Assembly (NCBI GenBank): GCA_003605055.1
Contig: QZKP01000040.1
Span: 1 to 64,000 of the forward strand
From: Desulfarculus sp.
Lineage (GTDB): Bacteria; Desulfobacterota; Desulfarculia; Desulfarculales; Desulfarculaceae
DNA: 64,000 bases
Direction: 5' to 3'
Shown here: in pieces, positions 17,541 to 27,298 of the stretch
Position numbering within the stretch: the stretch's first letter is position 1
How the letters are laid out: every line of letters starts with the position of its first letter
Made by a program: the position numbers and the translations under genes
Notes under the pieces: generated by a model
The model's input: only the letters and a program-made list of their open reading frames with translations
Told to the model about the DNA's origin: nothing
The model's database searches: none

Positions 17541-18383
17541 ATGGGTGCAGGACTTGTGGCGAAGCCAAGGATCATAGGTTTCCTATGTAATTGGTGAGGA
17601 TACTCCGCTGCGGACTTGGCTGGAGTTTCCAGACTACAATATTCGACCGAGATCAGGATCGTTCGGCTCATGTGCACCGGCAGAGTCGACCTGTCCTTTA
17701 TTCTCCGGGCCTTCTCCAATGGAACCGACGGGGTGTTTATCGGCGGTTGTTGGCCTGGCGAATGTCATTACATTACCGATGGAAATATCCATGCCTTGAA
17801 CATGGTGAATCTGTGTAAAAAATTAATGGAGCACATAGGTGTTAACCCCCAAAGATTAAGGCTTGAATGGCTATCCGCCTCGGAAGGAATCCGTTTCGCC
17901 GAAGTTATGAATGACTTTGGCAACCAACTGAAAAATTTAGGACCTCTTGGCATAGGCGAAGGAATAGACCAAGATGAATTAAAGTCCAAGCTTCAAGAAG
18001 TTACCAAACTAATCCCCTACATTAAGCTGGTGAAGAAGGATAAGCTGGCGTTACGTCTTAAAGAAGAAGAGTATAACGAGCTATACACCAGTGACGAGGT
18101 GGACAGGTTATTTAGCGAAGTACTCTCGTACTATATTGATCCGGATAAGTGTCAGGCCTGTCAGATTTGCTTTAGGAGATGCCCTGTAGAAGCGATTGAA
18201 GGCGGCAAGAACCAGATCCATGTAATTGACCAAGATATATGCATAAAATGCGGAACCTGCTTTGAGGTTTGCCCCCCTCGCTTTGCTGCGGTGAATAAGA
18301 TTTCCGGCCAGCCGGTTCCGCCCCCTATTCCTGAAGAACAAAGAACTATAGTCAGAAAGAGTAAAGGAAAAGGCGGGGGCTAA
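17541..18383 (+). CDS. bamF: BamF-type MvhD-like selenoprotein
   Basis: The ATG at 17541 opens a frame that reads MGAGLVAKPRIIGFLCNW, meets TGA at 17595-17597, and continues in the same frame (GYSAADLAGVSR) to 18383, giving 280 residues with selenocysteine 19. The motif LCNWxGYxxADLAG is the N-terminal [2Fe-2S] region of MvhD (methyl-viologen hydrogenase delta), where this position is normally Cys. Other cysteines at 45, 70 and 75 complete the site. The C-terminus adds two [4Fe-4S] motifs (CQACQICFRRCP, CIKCGTCFEVCP). BamF is a known selenoprotein in some benzoate degraders. A start at 17616 after the UGA would remove two ligands and is rejected. Confidence 0.88.
17598..17630 (+). promoter_or_regulatory. 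Candidate SECIS element in bamF
   Basis: Immediately 3' of the UGA, GGATACTCC (17598-17606) can pair with GGAGTTTCC (17622-17630) with one mismatch around a 15-base loop. Bacterial SECIS hairpins occupy this position and recruit SelB. The apical GU typical of E. coli is not obvious, so the exact structure is uncertain. Confidence 0.5.
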
Positions 18384-18554
18384 TAGTCGGGCGGCTGCCT
18401 GACCGCCATACTTAAACTCGCGATCGGCCCCCGAGAGGACCAACTGTAAGATCAACTCGCAGCTACTACAGGTTAAACCAGCAAGCCATTAAATCTACAC
18501 GGATCGGCCGGCCCCTTCCCGGTCCTCTACCAGGGCGGGAGGGTTTAATAAAAT
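18384..18554. other. Intergenic region between convergent bamF and GNAT genes
   Basis: There is no open frame of note. A GC-rich imperfect inverted repeat near 18510-18545 followed by TTTAATAAAATC could terminate bam transcription. Confidence 0.35.
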
Positions 18555-19007
18555 CTAAATATCTAACTCAAGATTTATCATATCGCCCTCCTGGAAGCCC
18601 AGGCTGTTAAAAAATTTCAATAGCTTCCAGTCCCGCCGCTTTACAAACGTATATATGGTATCTACCCCCCCTTTCTTCAAGTTTTTAGCCATTTCCGCAA
18701 ACAGGATCTTTGCGATGCCCTTTCTTTGAAAGTCAGGGTCTACGCCAATGGTATCAATCCATCCAATATTTTCCGGAACGCCATATTCCCACCGGCTTGC
18801 GCCGCCGATAATAAAACCGACCACCTTGCCATCCAATTCAGCAACAAGGGAGGAAATCGGCGAGCGTTTCTCCACCAACTCAAGCTTCATTTCCCAATAT
18901 TCGGGCCTTGGTTTCCCCAGAACTTTGATGTCAATTTCAACTATTGGATATAAATCCGAGGGAACCATAGTGCGAACAACAGGCGAACTGGAAGATTTAT
19001 CGCTCAT
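18555..19007 (-). CDS. GNAT family N-acetyltransferase (island copy)
   Basis: A 150-residue GNAT domain. Motif A is GVDPDFQRKGIAKILF, with the QRKGIA pyrophosphate-binding loop; VVGFIIGG is the preceding strand, and FFNSLGFQEGDMINLELD ends the fold. AAGGAGG precedes the ATG at good spacing. The base composition is AT-rich like the bam genes, so it belongs to the island. It is convergent with bamF. Its C-terminal block is similar to that of the GNAT at 9957-10394, so both ends of the bam operon carry a related acetyltransferase. Control of acyl-CoA enzymes by lysine acetylation is conceivable but unproven. Confidence 0.85.
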   Translation of the reverse strand: MSDKSSSSPVVRTMVPSDLYPIVEIDIKVLGKPRPEYWEMKLELVEKRSPISSLVAELDGKVVGFIIGGASRWEYGVPENIGWIDTIGVDPDFQRKGIAKILFAEMAKNLKKGGVDTIYTFVKRRDWKLLKFFNSLGFQEGDMINLELDI

Positions 19008-19150
19008 GACACCCTCCTTTATTTGAAGAATTAATTTATTTGTCCGGAATTATACGGCATGCACCGCCATTTACTTGTTTCAAATCTTGTGGCGCAGCTT
19101 TTTGCCGATTGCCGAGGCATTGCGCTGAACCGAGTGGACTGCGGAGTGGT

Positions 19151-20011
19151 TCATTTGATGCTTTGGCCTGGTTTGGGGGTGGCATCGAAGACAACCCGCT
19201 CCGCGCCGTTGAAAACCAGAAACCTGGTGGCCTTGGCTCTGCCGATGACCACCATGCCCATGTCCCTGGCCAATTCAAGCCCCATTTGAGTCACGCCGGA
19301 CTTGGAAACCAGCACCGGGATGCCCATGAAGGCCGCCTTCATCACAATCTCCGAGGTCAGTCGGCCGGTGGTGAAGAGAATCTTGTCCTCTCCGGCCATG
19401 CCGTCGAGCCACATGCGCCCGGCGATGGCATCGGCCGCATTGTGCCGGCCCACGTCTTCCACGGACATAAGCACGCGTTCTCCCTGGCACAAACAGCAGC
19501 CATGCACCGAGCCGGCCAAGCGGTAGATGGGGTTAAGGGGAGCAACGGCCTTGAGCACCTGGTAGATGGTGGACTGGCGCACCCGCGCCTGGGGCAGCTT
19601 CTGCTCGTAGAGCTTGTCCACGGTGCAACTGAACAAGGTTCCCTGGCCGCAGCCGCTGGTCACCGTCACCCGAGAGAGCTTTTTCTCCAGGTCCGGTATT
19701 CCTTGGCCGTGGCGGGTGGAAACGTTCACCGTCTCCCGGGCCCAGTCCACCTCCACCGACTCTATGTCCTGGATCCGTTCCAGCAGGCGCTGGTTGTGCA
19801 GATAGCCCAGGGCCAACTCCTCGGGGTTGGTGCCCAGGGTCATCAAGGTGACTATCTCCCGGCCGTCAACCTTGATGGTAAGAGGCGACTCCCCGGGTAT
19901 GGCCACCTGCCTGGGTTTGCCCAGATGGTCAAACACCTCCACCTGGTGCACCGGCGGCAGCCCGGCCCGGCTCAACCGAGGTTGCGGAGGCGTCTTTTTT
20001 GCTGGGGCCAT
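19151..20011 (-). CDS. fdhD: Formate dehydrogenase accessory sulfurtransferase
   Basis: A 286-residue FdhD. It transfers sulfur from a cysteine desulfurase to the bis-MGD cofactor of formate dehydrogenase, without which the enzyme is inactive. Conserved blocks include ESPLTIKVDG, LMTLGTNPEELALGYL, VTSGCGQGT with Cys121, EDVGRHNAADAIAG near the middle, and TTGRLTSEIVMKAAFMGIPVLVSKSG. The second cysteine of the E. coli-type CxxC (position 124) is Gly here; another Cys follows at 129. High GC marks the right flank of the island. The client is presumably the selenocysteine formate dehydrogenase at 40.8-43.5 kb. Confidence 0.93.
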   Translation of the reverse strand: MAPAKKTPPQPRLSRAGLPPVHQVEVFDHLGKPRQVAIPGESPLTIKVDGREIVTLMTLGTNPEELALGYLHNQRLLERIQDIESVEVDWARETVNVSTRHGQGIPDLEKKLSRVTVTSGCGQGTLFSCTVDKLYEQKLPQARVRQSTIYQVLKAVAPLNPIYRLAGSVHGCCLCQGERVLMSVEDVGRHNAADAIAGRMWLDGMAGEDKILFTTGRLTSEIVMKAAFMGIPVLVSKSGVTQMGLELARDMGMVVIGRAKATRFLVFNGAERVVFDATPKPGQSIK

Positions 20012-20391
20012 AATGCTTATAATCCTGCAATTATGCGGCAGCCGCCGCGATTCACCTCATTTGGAGAATTCTGCTGCTCCCCGTATGCACCGGCGCTCGG
20101 TTGGACAGCATGCAACGGCTTCCTGACCCATCCATCAACGCGATTTCTCACTGAAAATACAGCCGGAATCGCAATTGTCCCGGCTGTAAGTATAGTAGTT
20201 CATTTTCGTTTCGCCGGTCAACGGCGCCCACCCTCTCAACCAGTGGCCCGCGGCGGGGCCATGTGCGCCCTGCGCCAGGGAGCGGCGGTGATTGGAACGG
20301 CCTGTTCTAGACGGACCCCGGCGGCGGGGCTAAGATTAAATAGACCCTGCGGGGTCCCCTTTCCCGGCCGCCCAGAGCGAGAGAGACCTAC
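20012..20391. other. 380-base region without a convincing gene
   Basis: It lies between divergent fdhD and the small Cys protein. It contains a strong inverted repeat (listed separately) and AT-rich patches near 20150-20215 that could be promoters in either direction. No open frame has a ribosome site or recognisable product. Confidence 0.4.
20158..20188 (-). promoter_or_regulatory. 9-bp perfect inverted repeat in the fdhD leader region
   Basis: TACAGCCGG (20158-20166) and CCGGCTGTA (20180-20188) form a perfect stem with a 13-base loop. On the minus strand it is followed by TTTT, like an attenuator, about 150 bases upstream of fdhD. The function is unknown. Confidence 0.4.
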
Positions 20392-20658
20392 ATGACCTGT
20401 TCCGCGCAAAAGGAGGCCCAGCTAAGGGCCCAGGGCTGGCGCAAGCAGTTCATGACCGACGAGCCCCGGCTCAGCGAAGCGGTGCAGGAGTACCGCGAGT
20501 TGGGCTTCGAGGTGCACCTGGAGGCCGTGGACTCCGCGGCCTGCTCCGAGGCCGGGGGCTGCGTCTCCTGCTTTGAGATGCCCGAGGCGGCCGCCCGCTA
20601 CAAGATCATCTTCACCCGTAAGGCCCTTGGCCCCTGCCCGGACGACGACCGGTCCTAG
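20392..20658 (+). CDS. Small hypothetical protein with a Cys cluster
   Basis: An 88-residue protein not recognised as a named family. The C-terminal half has Cys51, Cys57 and Cys60 (ACSEAGGCVSC) plus Cys3 and Cys82, a spacing that could bind zinc or an iron-sulfur cluster. The N-terminal half is helical and charged (QKEAQLRAQGWRKQFMTDEPRLSEAVQEYRELGFEV in outline). There is no signal peptide. The ATG at 20392 follows a GAGAGAGA stretch that can serve as a ribosome site. The reading frame and GC usage look genuine; the function is open. Confidence 0.6.
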   Translation: MTCSAQKEAQLRAQGWRKQFMTDEPRLSEAVQEYRELGFEVHLEAVDSAACSEAGGCVSCFEMPEAAARYKIIFTRKALGPCPDDDRS

Positions 20659-20754
20659 CCCCCCGCCGCGCGCCTGCCCGCCGGCTCCGCGTATGCGCCG
20701 ACCGCCCGGGCTCCGGGGTATTGTCCTGCGGCCGCCCGAGGGCTAAGATTTGTC

Positions 20755-21588
20755 ATGCCCTGCACGCCCGCCAAACGCCGGCTCCGCCTGGCCGCGGTCG
20801 CGATCCCCTTGCTCCTGGGCCTGGCCCTGGGCGCCGGGCCGGCGCACGAGCCGGCCCGCTGGCGGGAGCTTCGGCCGGGGCTGGAGTTCGCCTTCCTGCA
20901 GAACGTGGCCTCGGCCCGCAGCGGCAGCGCCCGGGTGGCGGTGCTGCGGGTGGACCCGGCCCGCTTCAGCTTCCGGGTGCTGGCCGCCCCGGCGGGCCAG
21001 GCTGGCCTCACCGCCGGCCAGTGGCGGCGGGCCAGCGGGGCCCTGGCCGTGTTCAACGCCGGCCAGTACACCGCCGAGCGCAAGTACCTGGGCCACCTGA
21101 TGCAGGATGGCAAGACCCTGAGCCGTCCGGTGCCCCAGCAGGACGGCTTGTTCCTGGCCGAGCCCGCCGACGAGAGCCTGCCCCGGGCCCGGGTCATTGA
21201 CCAGCGCTACACGGCCTATGACCCGGCCAGCAGCCCCTACCGCCAGGCGGCGCAGTCCCTGATGCTGGTGGACCGCTTCGGCCAGGTGCGGGTGCGCCGT
21301 TCCAACCGGGTGGCCCACCGCACGGCGGTGGCCGAGGACGACCAGGGCCGCATTCTGGTGCTGGTCACCGAGGGCGGGCACACCCTCTGGGAGCTGGCCC
21401 ACGCCCTGTTGGCCAGCGGCCTGGGCCTGAGGGAGGTGATGTCCATGGACGGCGGGCCCGAGTCGCAGTTGGACGTCAAGGTGGATCAGTTCAGCTACCA
21501 GCAGTTCGGCCGGGCCCCGGCCGCGCCGGACCTGCCCTGGTTGCGCCAGCCCCTGCCGGCGGCGCTGGCCGTCCTGCCGCGCCAGTAA
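20755..21588 (+). CDS. NAGPA-type phosphodiester glycosidase domain protein, secreted
   Basis: A 277-residue protein with an N-terminal signal peptide (hydrophobic residues 12-27) and a domain of the NAGPA family (N-acetylglucosamine-1-phosphodiester alpha-N-acetylglucosaminidase, DUF2233-like). Typical signatures are VFNAGQYTAERKYLGH, the RRSNRVAHRTAVAEDDQGRILVLVTEG region and the strongly conserved MSMDGGPESQL near residue 230. Bacterial members are thought to cleave phosphodiester-linked sugars in wall or envelope glycans. The product is probably periplasmic. It converges on ftsZ. Confidence 0.85.
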   Translation: MPCTPAKRRLRLAAVAIPLLLGLALGAGPAHEPARWRELRPGLEFAFLQNVASARSGSARVAVLRVDPARFSFRVLAAPAGQAGLTAGQWRRASGALAVFNAGQYTAERKYLGHLMQDGKTLSRPVPQQDGLFLAEPADESLPRARVIDQRYTAYDPASSPYRQAAQSLMLVDRFGQVRVRRSNRVAHRTAVAEDDQGRILVLVTEGGHTLWELAHALLASGLGLREVMSMDGGPESQLDVKVDQFSYQQFGRAPAAPDLPWLRQPLPAALAVLPRQ

Positions 21589-21612
21589 AATTCAGTCATC
21601 AGTAAAGGTGGG

Positions 21613-21646
21613 GGCCGCCGGGGCCGGGGGTGCGACCCCGGCGGCC
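21613..21646. terminator. Hairpin between convergent NAGPA and ftsZ genes
   Basis: A perfect 11-bp stem, GGCCGCCGGGG paired with CCCCGGCGGCC, with a 12-base loop. On the minus strand TTTACTG follows a few bases later, a poor U-tract. It may end ftsZ transcription. Confidence 0.45.
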
Positions 21647-21716
21647 GTGGGCATGGGGACCTGGCCGGAGTTTGTCAGGCGCGGGAAGCGCCTCTCCCGC
21701 CAGGGGGTTGGGGCTC

Positions 21717-22886
21717 CTAGTCGGCCTGGCGGCGCAGGAACGCCGGCCAGTCCAGGTCATTGGTGTCGCGCGGCGCCTGGCCGCCCCTGGGCAGGGGGGA
21801 GAGGTGGCCCAGGGAGGCGTTGGTGTTGCGCCGGTAGGTGGGCGGCTTGAGGTGGTCTATCTCGCTGATGTCCACCTCGCCGCCGCCGGCGGCCACGCGC
21901 TTGAGTTCGCGGTGCTGCTGGGGCTCGCCGATGCCGGTGGCGATGACCGTCAGGCGCATGCGGTTTTCCATGCTCTCGTCGATCACCGTGCCCCAGATGA
22001 TGTTGGCGTCCTCGTGGGCTGCTTCCTGGATGAAGGTGCTGGCCTCGCTCACCTCCTCGATGGTGATGTCGGCCGAGGCGGTGATGTTCACCAGCACCCC
22101 CCGGGCACCCTGGATGGTGATGTCCTCCAGCAGCGGGTTGTTGATGGCCCGGTTGGCCGCCTGCAAGGCGCGGTCGTCTCCGGAGGCCTCGCCGGTGCCC
22201 ATCAGGGCCACGCCCATCTCGGCCATCACCGTGCGCACGTCGGCGAAGTCCAGGTTGATCAGGCCGGGGGTCATGATCAGGTCGCTGATGCCGCGCACCG
22301 CGTACAAGAGCACCTCGTCGGCTTTTTTGAGCATGTCCGCGAAACGGGCGTTCTTGGGGGCCAGACTGCGCAGGCGTATGTTGGGGATCACGATCAAGGT
22401 GTCCACCACCTTCTTGAGCTCCTCCACGCCCTCCTCGGCCTGCCGCAGGCGCCGCTTGCCCTCGAAGTCGAAGGGCTTGGTGACCACGGCCACGGTCAGG
22501 GCCCCGACCTCCTTGGCCACCTCGGCTATCACCGGCGCCCCGCCGGTGCCGGTGCCGCCGCCCAGGCCGGCGGTGACAAAGACCATGTCGCTGCCGGCCA
22601 GCAGCTCCTTGATCTTGTCCCGGTCCTCCAGGGCGGCCTGGCGGCCCACCTCGGGGTCGGCGCCGGCGCCCAGGCCGCGGGTGAGGTTGCGCCCCAGTTG
22701 CAGTTGCACGCGGGCCTGGCTGCGCTCCAGGGCCTGCAGATCGGTGTTGGCGGCGATGAACTCCACGCCCTGCAGACCCGCGATGATCATGTTGTTGAGC
22801 GCGTTGTTGCCTCCGCCGCCGATGCCCACCACGCGCAGCTTGGCGCTGGCATTGAGGTTGTCTACCATCTGAATCTCCATGCTCAT
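21717..22886 (-). CDS. ftsZ: Cell division protein FtsZ
   Basis: The tubulin-like GTPase that forms the Z ring. At 389 residues it has the nucleotide loop [11 protein letters not shown] (21-31), the tubulin signature GGGTGTG (109-115), and the T7 loop [12 protein letters not shown] variable linker follows. The extreme C-terminus [13 protein letters not shown] corresponds to the conserved peptide that binds FtsA and ZapA/SepF-like partners. The start at 22886 has GGGGGAGG upstream; an ORF extending to 23060 runs into ftsA and is rejected. It is the last gene of the dcw cluster. Confidence 0.97.
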   Translation of the reverse strand: MSMEIQMVDNLNASAKLRVVGIGGGGNNALNNMIIAGLQGVEFIAANTDLQALERSQARVQLQLGRNLTRGLGAGADPEVGRQAALEDRDKIKELLAGSDMVFVTAGLGGGTGTGGAPVIAEVAKEVGALTVAVVTKPFDFEGKRRLRQAEEGVEELKKVVDTLIVIPNIRLRSLAPKNARFADMLKKADEVLLYAVRGISDLIMTPGLINLDFADVRTVMAEMGVALMGTGEASGDDRALQAANRAINNPLLEDITIQGARGVLVNITASADITIEEVSEASTFIQEAAHEDANIIWGTVIDESMENRMRLTVIATGIGEPQQHRELKRVAAGGGEVDISEIDHLKPPTYRRNTNASLGHLSPLPRGGQAPRDTNDLDWPAFLRRQAD

Positions 22887-22908
22887 GGCAACCTCCCCCG
22901 AAGAGGTC

Positions 22909-24135
22909 CTAGATGACGTCCTTGAACCATTTGCGCATGCGCTTGGTGACACGGTTGAAGATGTGCACGTCGCGTATGCGGAACTTTTCCTCGTCGCGGT
23001 TGCGCAGCCCGTAGAGCAGCAGCCCCACCGCGGTGGCGTACATGGGGTTGTTGACCACATCGCTCAGGCCCCCCACGCCGATGGGGTAGCCCAGGCGCAC
23101 CGGCATGTTGAAGATCTGCTCGGCCATCTCCACCAGCCCCTCCAGCACCGAGGAGCCGCCGGTGAGCACCACGCCGCCGGCCAGGCCCGGACCCTGCTGG
23201 CTCTGGTCGATCTCCATCTTGGCCAGGGTGAGTATCTCCTCCACCCGGGCCTCCAGTATCTCGGCCAGGAGCTGGCGCCCCACCCGCTGCGGCGGCCGCC
23301 CGCCCACGCCCTCCACCGAGACCACCTCGTCCTTGCCCACCAGGGAGGTGAGGCAGCAGCCGTAAACCTGCTTGAGCTTCTCGGCGGCGGCGATGGGGGT
23401 GCGCAGGCCCATGGCCAGGTCGGTGGTCAGGTTGTTGCCGCCCAGGGCCACGCCGCCGGTGTGCTTGATGCCCTGGCCGTGGAACACCGCCAGGTCGGTG
23501 GTGCCGCCGCCGAAGTCCACCAGGATCACGCCCAGGTCGCGCTCCTCGCGGGAGAGCACCGCCTCGGCGCTGGCCAAGGACTGCAGCACGATGTCGTTTA
23601 CGTCCAGGCCGGCGCTGTTGCAGCACTTGATCAGGTTGTGCACGCTGGCCACCGCGCCGGTGACCAGGTGCACGTCGGCCTCCAGGCGCAGGCCGGTCAT
23701 GCCCACCGGGTCGGTGATGCCGCCGCGGCCGTCCAGGAGGTACTGCTGGGGCAGGATGTGGATCACCTCCCGGTCGGTGGGGATGGCCACCGCGCGGGCG
23801 TTGTCCACCACCCGCTCCTTGTCCTTGGCCGTCACCTCGTCGCCCTTGATGGCGATCACCCCGTGGGAGTTGAAGCCCTTGACGTGCCCGCCGGCGATGC
23901 CGGTGTTGACGCTGGTGATCTCCACCCCGGACATCAGCTCGGCCTCTTCCACCGCCTTTTTGATGCTGGCCACGGTGGTTTCGATGTTGACCACCACGCC
24001 CTTGCGCAGCCCCTCGGAGGCGTGGCTGCCCATGCCCAGGATGTCCACGCTGTTGCCGCTGACCTCGCCCACCACCGCGCAGATCTTGGTGGTGCCGATG
24101 TCCAGGCCCACGATGATTTCGCTGCCCTTTTTCAT
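22909..24135 (-). CDS. ftsA: Cell division protein FtsA
   Basis: An actin-like ATPase that tethers FtsZ to the membrane. Its 408 residues open with [25 protein letters not shown], the phosphate-1 motif; the 1C subdomain, [16 protein letters not shown] (phosphate-2) and [11 protein letters not shown] (adenosine motif) follow. The C-terminus is basic and amphipathic ([14 protein letters not shown]), fitting the membrane-targeting helix. The ATG at 24135 overlaps the ftsQ stop (ATGA). Confidence 0.96.
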   Translation of the reverse strand: MKKGSEIIVGLDIGTTKICAVVGEVSGNSVDILGMGSHASEGLRKGVVVNIETTVASIKKAVEEAELMSGVEITSVNTGIAGGHVKGFNSHGVIAIKGDEVTAKDKERVVDNARAVAIPTDREVIHILPQQYLLDGRGGITDPVGMTGLRLEADVHLVTGAVASVHNLIKCCNSAGLDVNDIVLQSLASAEAVLSREERDLGVILVDFGGGTTDLAVFHGQGIKHTGGVALGGNNLTTDLAMGLRTPIAAAEKLKQVYGCCLTSLVGKDEVVSVEGVGGRPPQRVGRQLLAEILEARVEEILTLAKMEIDQSQQGPGLAGGVVLTGGSSVLEGLVEMAEQIFNMPVRLGYPIGVGGLSDVVNNPMYATAVGLLLYGLRNRDEEKFRIRDVHIFNRVTKRMRKWFKDVI

Positions 24136-25017
24136 GCAGCCTCCCGCGCCAGGCGCACCACGGTGCGCCGCGGCGACTCCAGGTCGATCAGCCGGGCCCG
24201 CTTGAGCTCCCCGCGGCGCTCCAGGTCGGCCCGCACCCGCCCCAGCCGCTGCAGCCCGCCGGCGAAGTCGCTGAAGCCCAGGCGCACCACCGGCGGCAGG
24301 TCGCTGTACACCAGGCTCAGGCCCCACACCCGGTCCAGGTGTATCTGGCTGAGCCGTCCGCCGGGGGCCAGCTCCGCCGGCGGCAGGACGGCCAGCAGGC
24401 GGCGCGCCGCGGCCAACAGAAAGAGAATCTCCTCGTCCGGGGAGAGCAGGTCGGCCCGGCTCAGACCGCTGAGCACCGGCAGGTCCCGCTCCAGCCGCCC
24501 GTCGGCCGGGGCCAGGGGCTTCAGCTCCCGGTTTAGGTAGAACAGGCGGCCCTCCACCAGGGCCAGCAGCAGGGGCTGGCGCTCGCTGATCGTGATGCGC
24601 AGGCTGCCGGGCAGGCGGCGCTCAAGGCTGGCCTCCTGCACCCAGAGCAGGCCGCGCAGGCGCTCTTGTATCTTGCCCACCGGCAGGGCCAGCAGGTTGC
24701 TGTCCGCGCCCACCTGGGCCACGCGCAGCACCTCCAGCCGGCTGAGCAGCTTGGTGCCCAGCACCTCCACCCGCGAGACGGCGAAGGCCCGGCTGCTGCT
24801 GAGCAGGCACCAGCCGCCCAAGAGGACGGCGCTGACCAGGGCCAACAGCGCCGCCAGCCCGCCCAGGCGGGCGGCCAGGCGGCCGGCGGCCTTCAGCCCC
24901 GGCCGGGGACGCTTGACCGCCGGCCGGCGCCGGGCCACGCTCTGCTGCTGCAGGCTGGGGTTCAGCCGGCCGCTGTTGCCCCGGACCTTGGCGGCCGCGG
25001 GCTTGTTGCGCCCTGGT

Positions 25018-25025
<8 letters not shown>
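24132..25025 (-). CDS. ftsQ: Cell division protein FtsQ
   Basis: A bitopic divisome protein of 297 residues. The cytoplasmic tail of about 50 residues is basic and Pro-rich; one transmembrane helix (LAALLALVSAVLLGGWCLL) follows at about residues 52-72, then the POTRA domain starting FAVSRVEVLGTKLLSRLEV. The remainder is the FtsQ/DivIB beta domain. The cytoplasmic tail is longer than in E. coli FtsQ. It overlaps murB by eight bases upstream and ftsA by four bases downstream. Confidence 0.93.
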
Positions 25026-25912
<887 letters not shown>

Positions 25913-25923
<11 letters not shown>

Positions 25924-27298
25924 GGCCCTCCCCTGCCTGGGCCAGCTCCTCGGCCAGGCGCCAGACGTCGCCGGCGCCCATGGTCAGCACCACGTCCTGG
26001 GGCCCCAGTATCTGCTCCAGGCGCTCGCGGGCCGCCTCCGGGCTGCCCAGGTACTGCACCGAGCGGTGGCCGTGGGCCCGGATGGCCTCGGCCAGGGCCG
26101 CGGCGCTCACCCGGGGGTCGGCCGGCTCGCCGGCGGCGTAGATGTCCAGCACCAGCAGCTCGTCGGCGCCATAGAAGGCGGTGGTGAACTCGTCGAACAG
26201 GTCCCGGGTGCGGCTGTAGCGGTGGGGCTGGAACACCACGATCAGCCGCTGGCGAGGCCAGCTTTCCCGGGCCGCCTCCAGGGTGGCCTTGATCTCGCTG
26301 GGGTGGTGGCCGTAGTCGTCCAGCACCAGGGCCCCCCGGGCGGTGCGGCCCTTGTGCTCGAAGCGCCGTCCCACCCCCGCGAAGCCGGCCAGGGCGGTGA
26401 GGGCCGCCTCCCGGGCCACGCCCAGCTCCTGGGCCACGGCCAGGGCGGCCAGGGCGTTGAGGGCGTTGTGCCGCCCGGGCAGGGGCAGATCCACCTGGCC
26501 GGCCGGCCGGCCCTGGGCATAGAGGGTGAAGCGGCTGCCCTCGCCCCGGGGCTGGTAGTCGCGGGCCTGCAGGTGGGCCTGGGAGGAGAATCCGTAGGTG
26601 ATGGTGCGCTTGTTCACCCGCGGGATCAGGCCGGCCAGGCGGGGGTCGTCCAGGCAGAGGATGGCCGCGCCGTAGAAGGGCACCTTGTTCATGAACTCCA
26701 CGAAGGCGTCCTCCAGGGCCTGCTCGGTGCCGTAGTAGTCCATGTGCTCGCGGTCCACGTTGGTCACCACCACCACCACCGGGCTCAGGCGGTTGAAGGA
26801 GCCGTCGCTCTCGTCGGCCTCGGCCACCAGGAACTCGCCCTGGCCCAGGCGGGCGTTGCTGCCCAGGGCGGCCAGCTTGCCCCCCACCACCACCGTGGGG
26901 TCCAGGCCGCCGGCGGCCAGCAGGGTGGCCACCAGGGAGGTGCAGGTGGTCTTGCCGTGGGCCCCGGCCACCGCCACCCCGTACTTGAGGCGCATCAGTT
27001 CCGCCAGCATCTCCGCCCGTGGTATAACTGGAATCAACCCCTGACGAGCGGCGATCACCTCCGGGTTGTCCGGCTTGACCGCCGAACTGAAAACGACCAC
27101 GTCGGCGCCGGCCACGTTGTTTGGGTGGTGTCCGCTAAACACCCTTACACCCAACGTGGCCAGGCGCCGCGTGGTCTCGCTCTGCTTCAAATCGCTGCCC
27201 GAGACCTGGTGGCCCAGGTTGACCAGGACCTCGGCGATGCCGCTCATGCCCACCCCGCCGATGCCCACGAAATGGATTTTCTGGCGCTTCTGGTACAT
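25913..27298 (-). CDS. murC: UDP-N-acetylmuramate--L-alanine ligase
   Basis: Adds L-Ala to UDP-MurNAc, the first Mur ligase step. Its 461 residues start with the UDP-binding FVGIGGVGMSGIAEVL; the ATP loop GAHGKTTCTS is near residue 112, with AEADESDGSF and NVDREHMDYYG downstream. The C-terminal domain includes DDYGHHPSEIKATL and FQPHRYSRT. The ATG at 27298 overlaps the murG stop by one base (TGATG). A longer in-frame reading to 27706 lies antisense-like within murG and is rejected. Confidence 0.96.

Larger units (their letters stand above)
10590..19100. other. AT-richer genomic island carrying bam genes
   Basis: Base composition drops sharply from the strongly GC-biased flanks to near-balanced sequence with many A/T third positions (for example AAA, GAA, ATT codons), and returns to high GC in the fdhD gene at about 19150. 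The block contains bamBCDEF and one GNAT gene. No integrase, tRNA or flanking direct repeat was found, so the mechanism of acquisition is open. Horizontal acquisition is inferred from composition alone. Confidence 0.65.

Noticed and set aside
17616-18383. bamF starting at the first in-frame codon after the UGA
   Set aside because: It would lose the conserved LCNW-x-GYSAADLAG segment and two metal ligands; the UGA falls exactly at a conserved Cys/Sec site.
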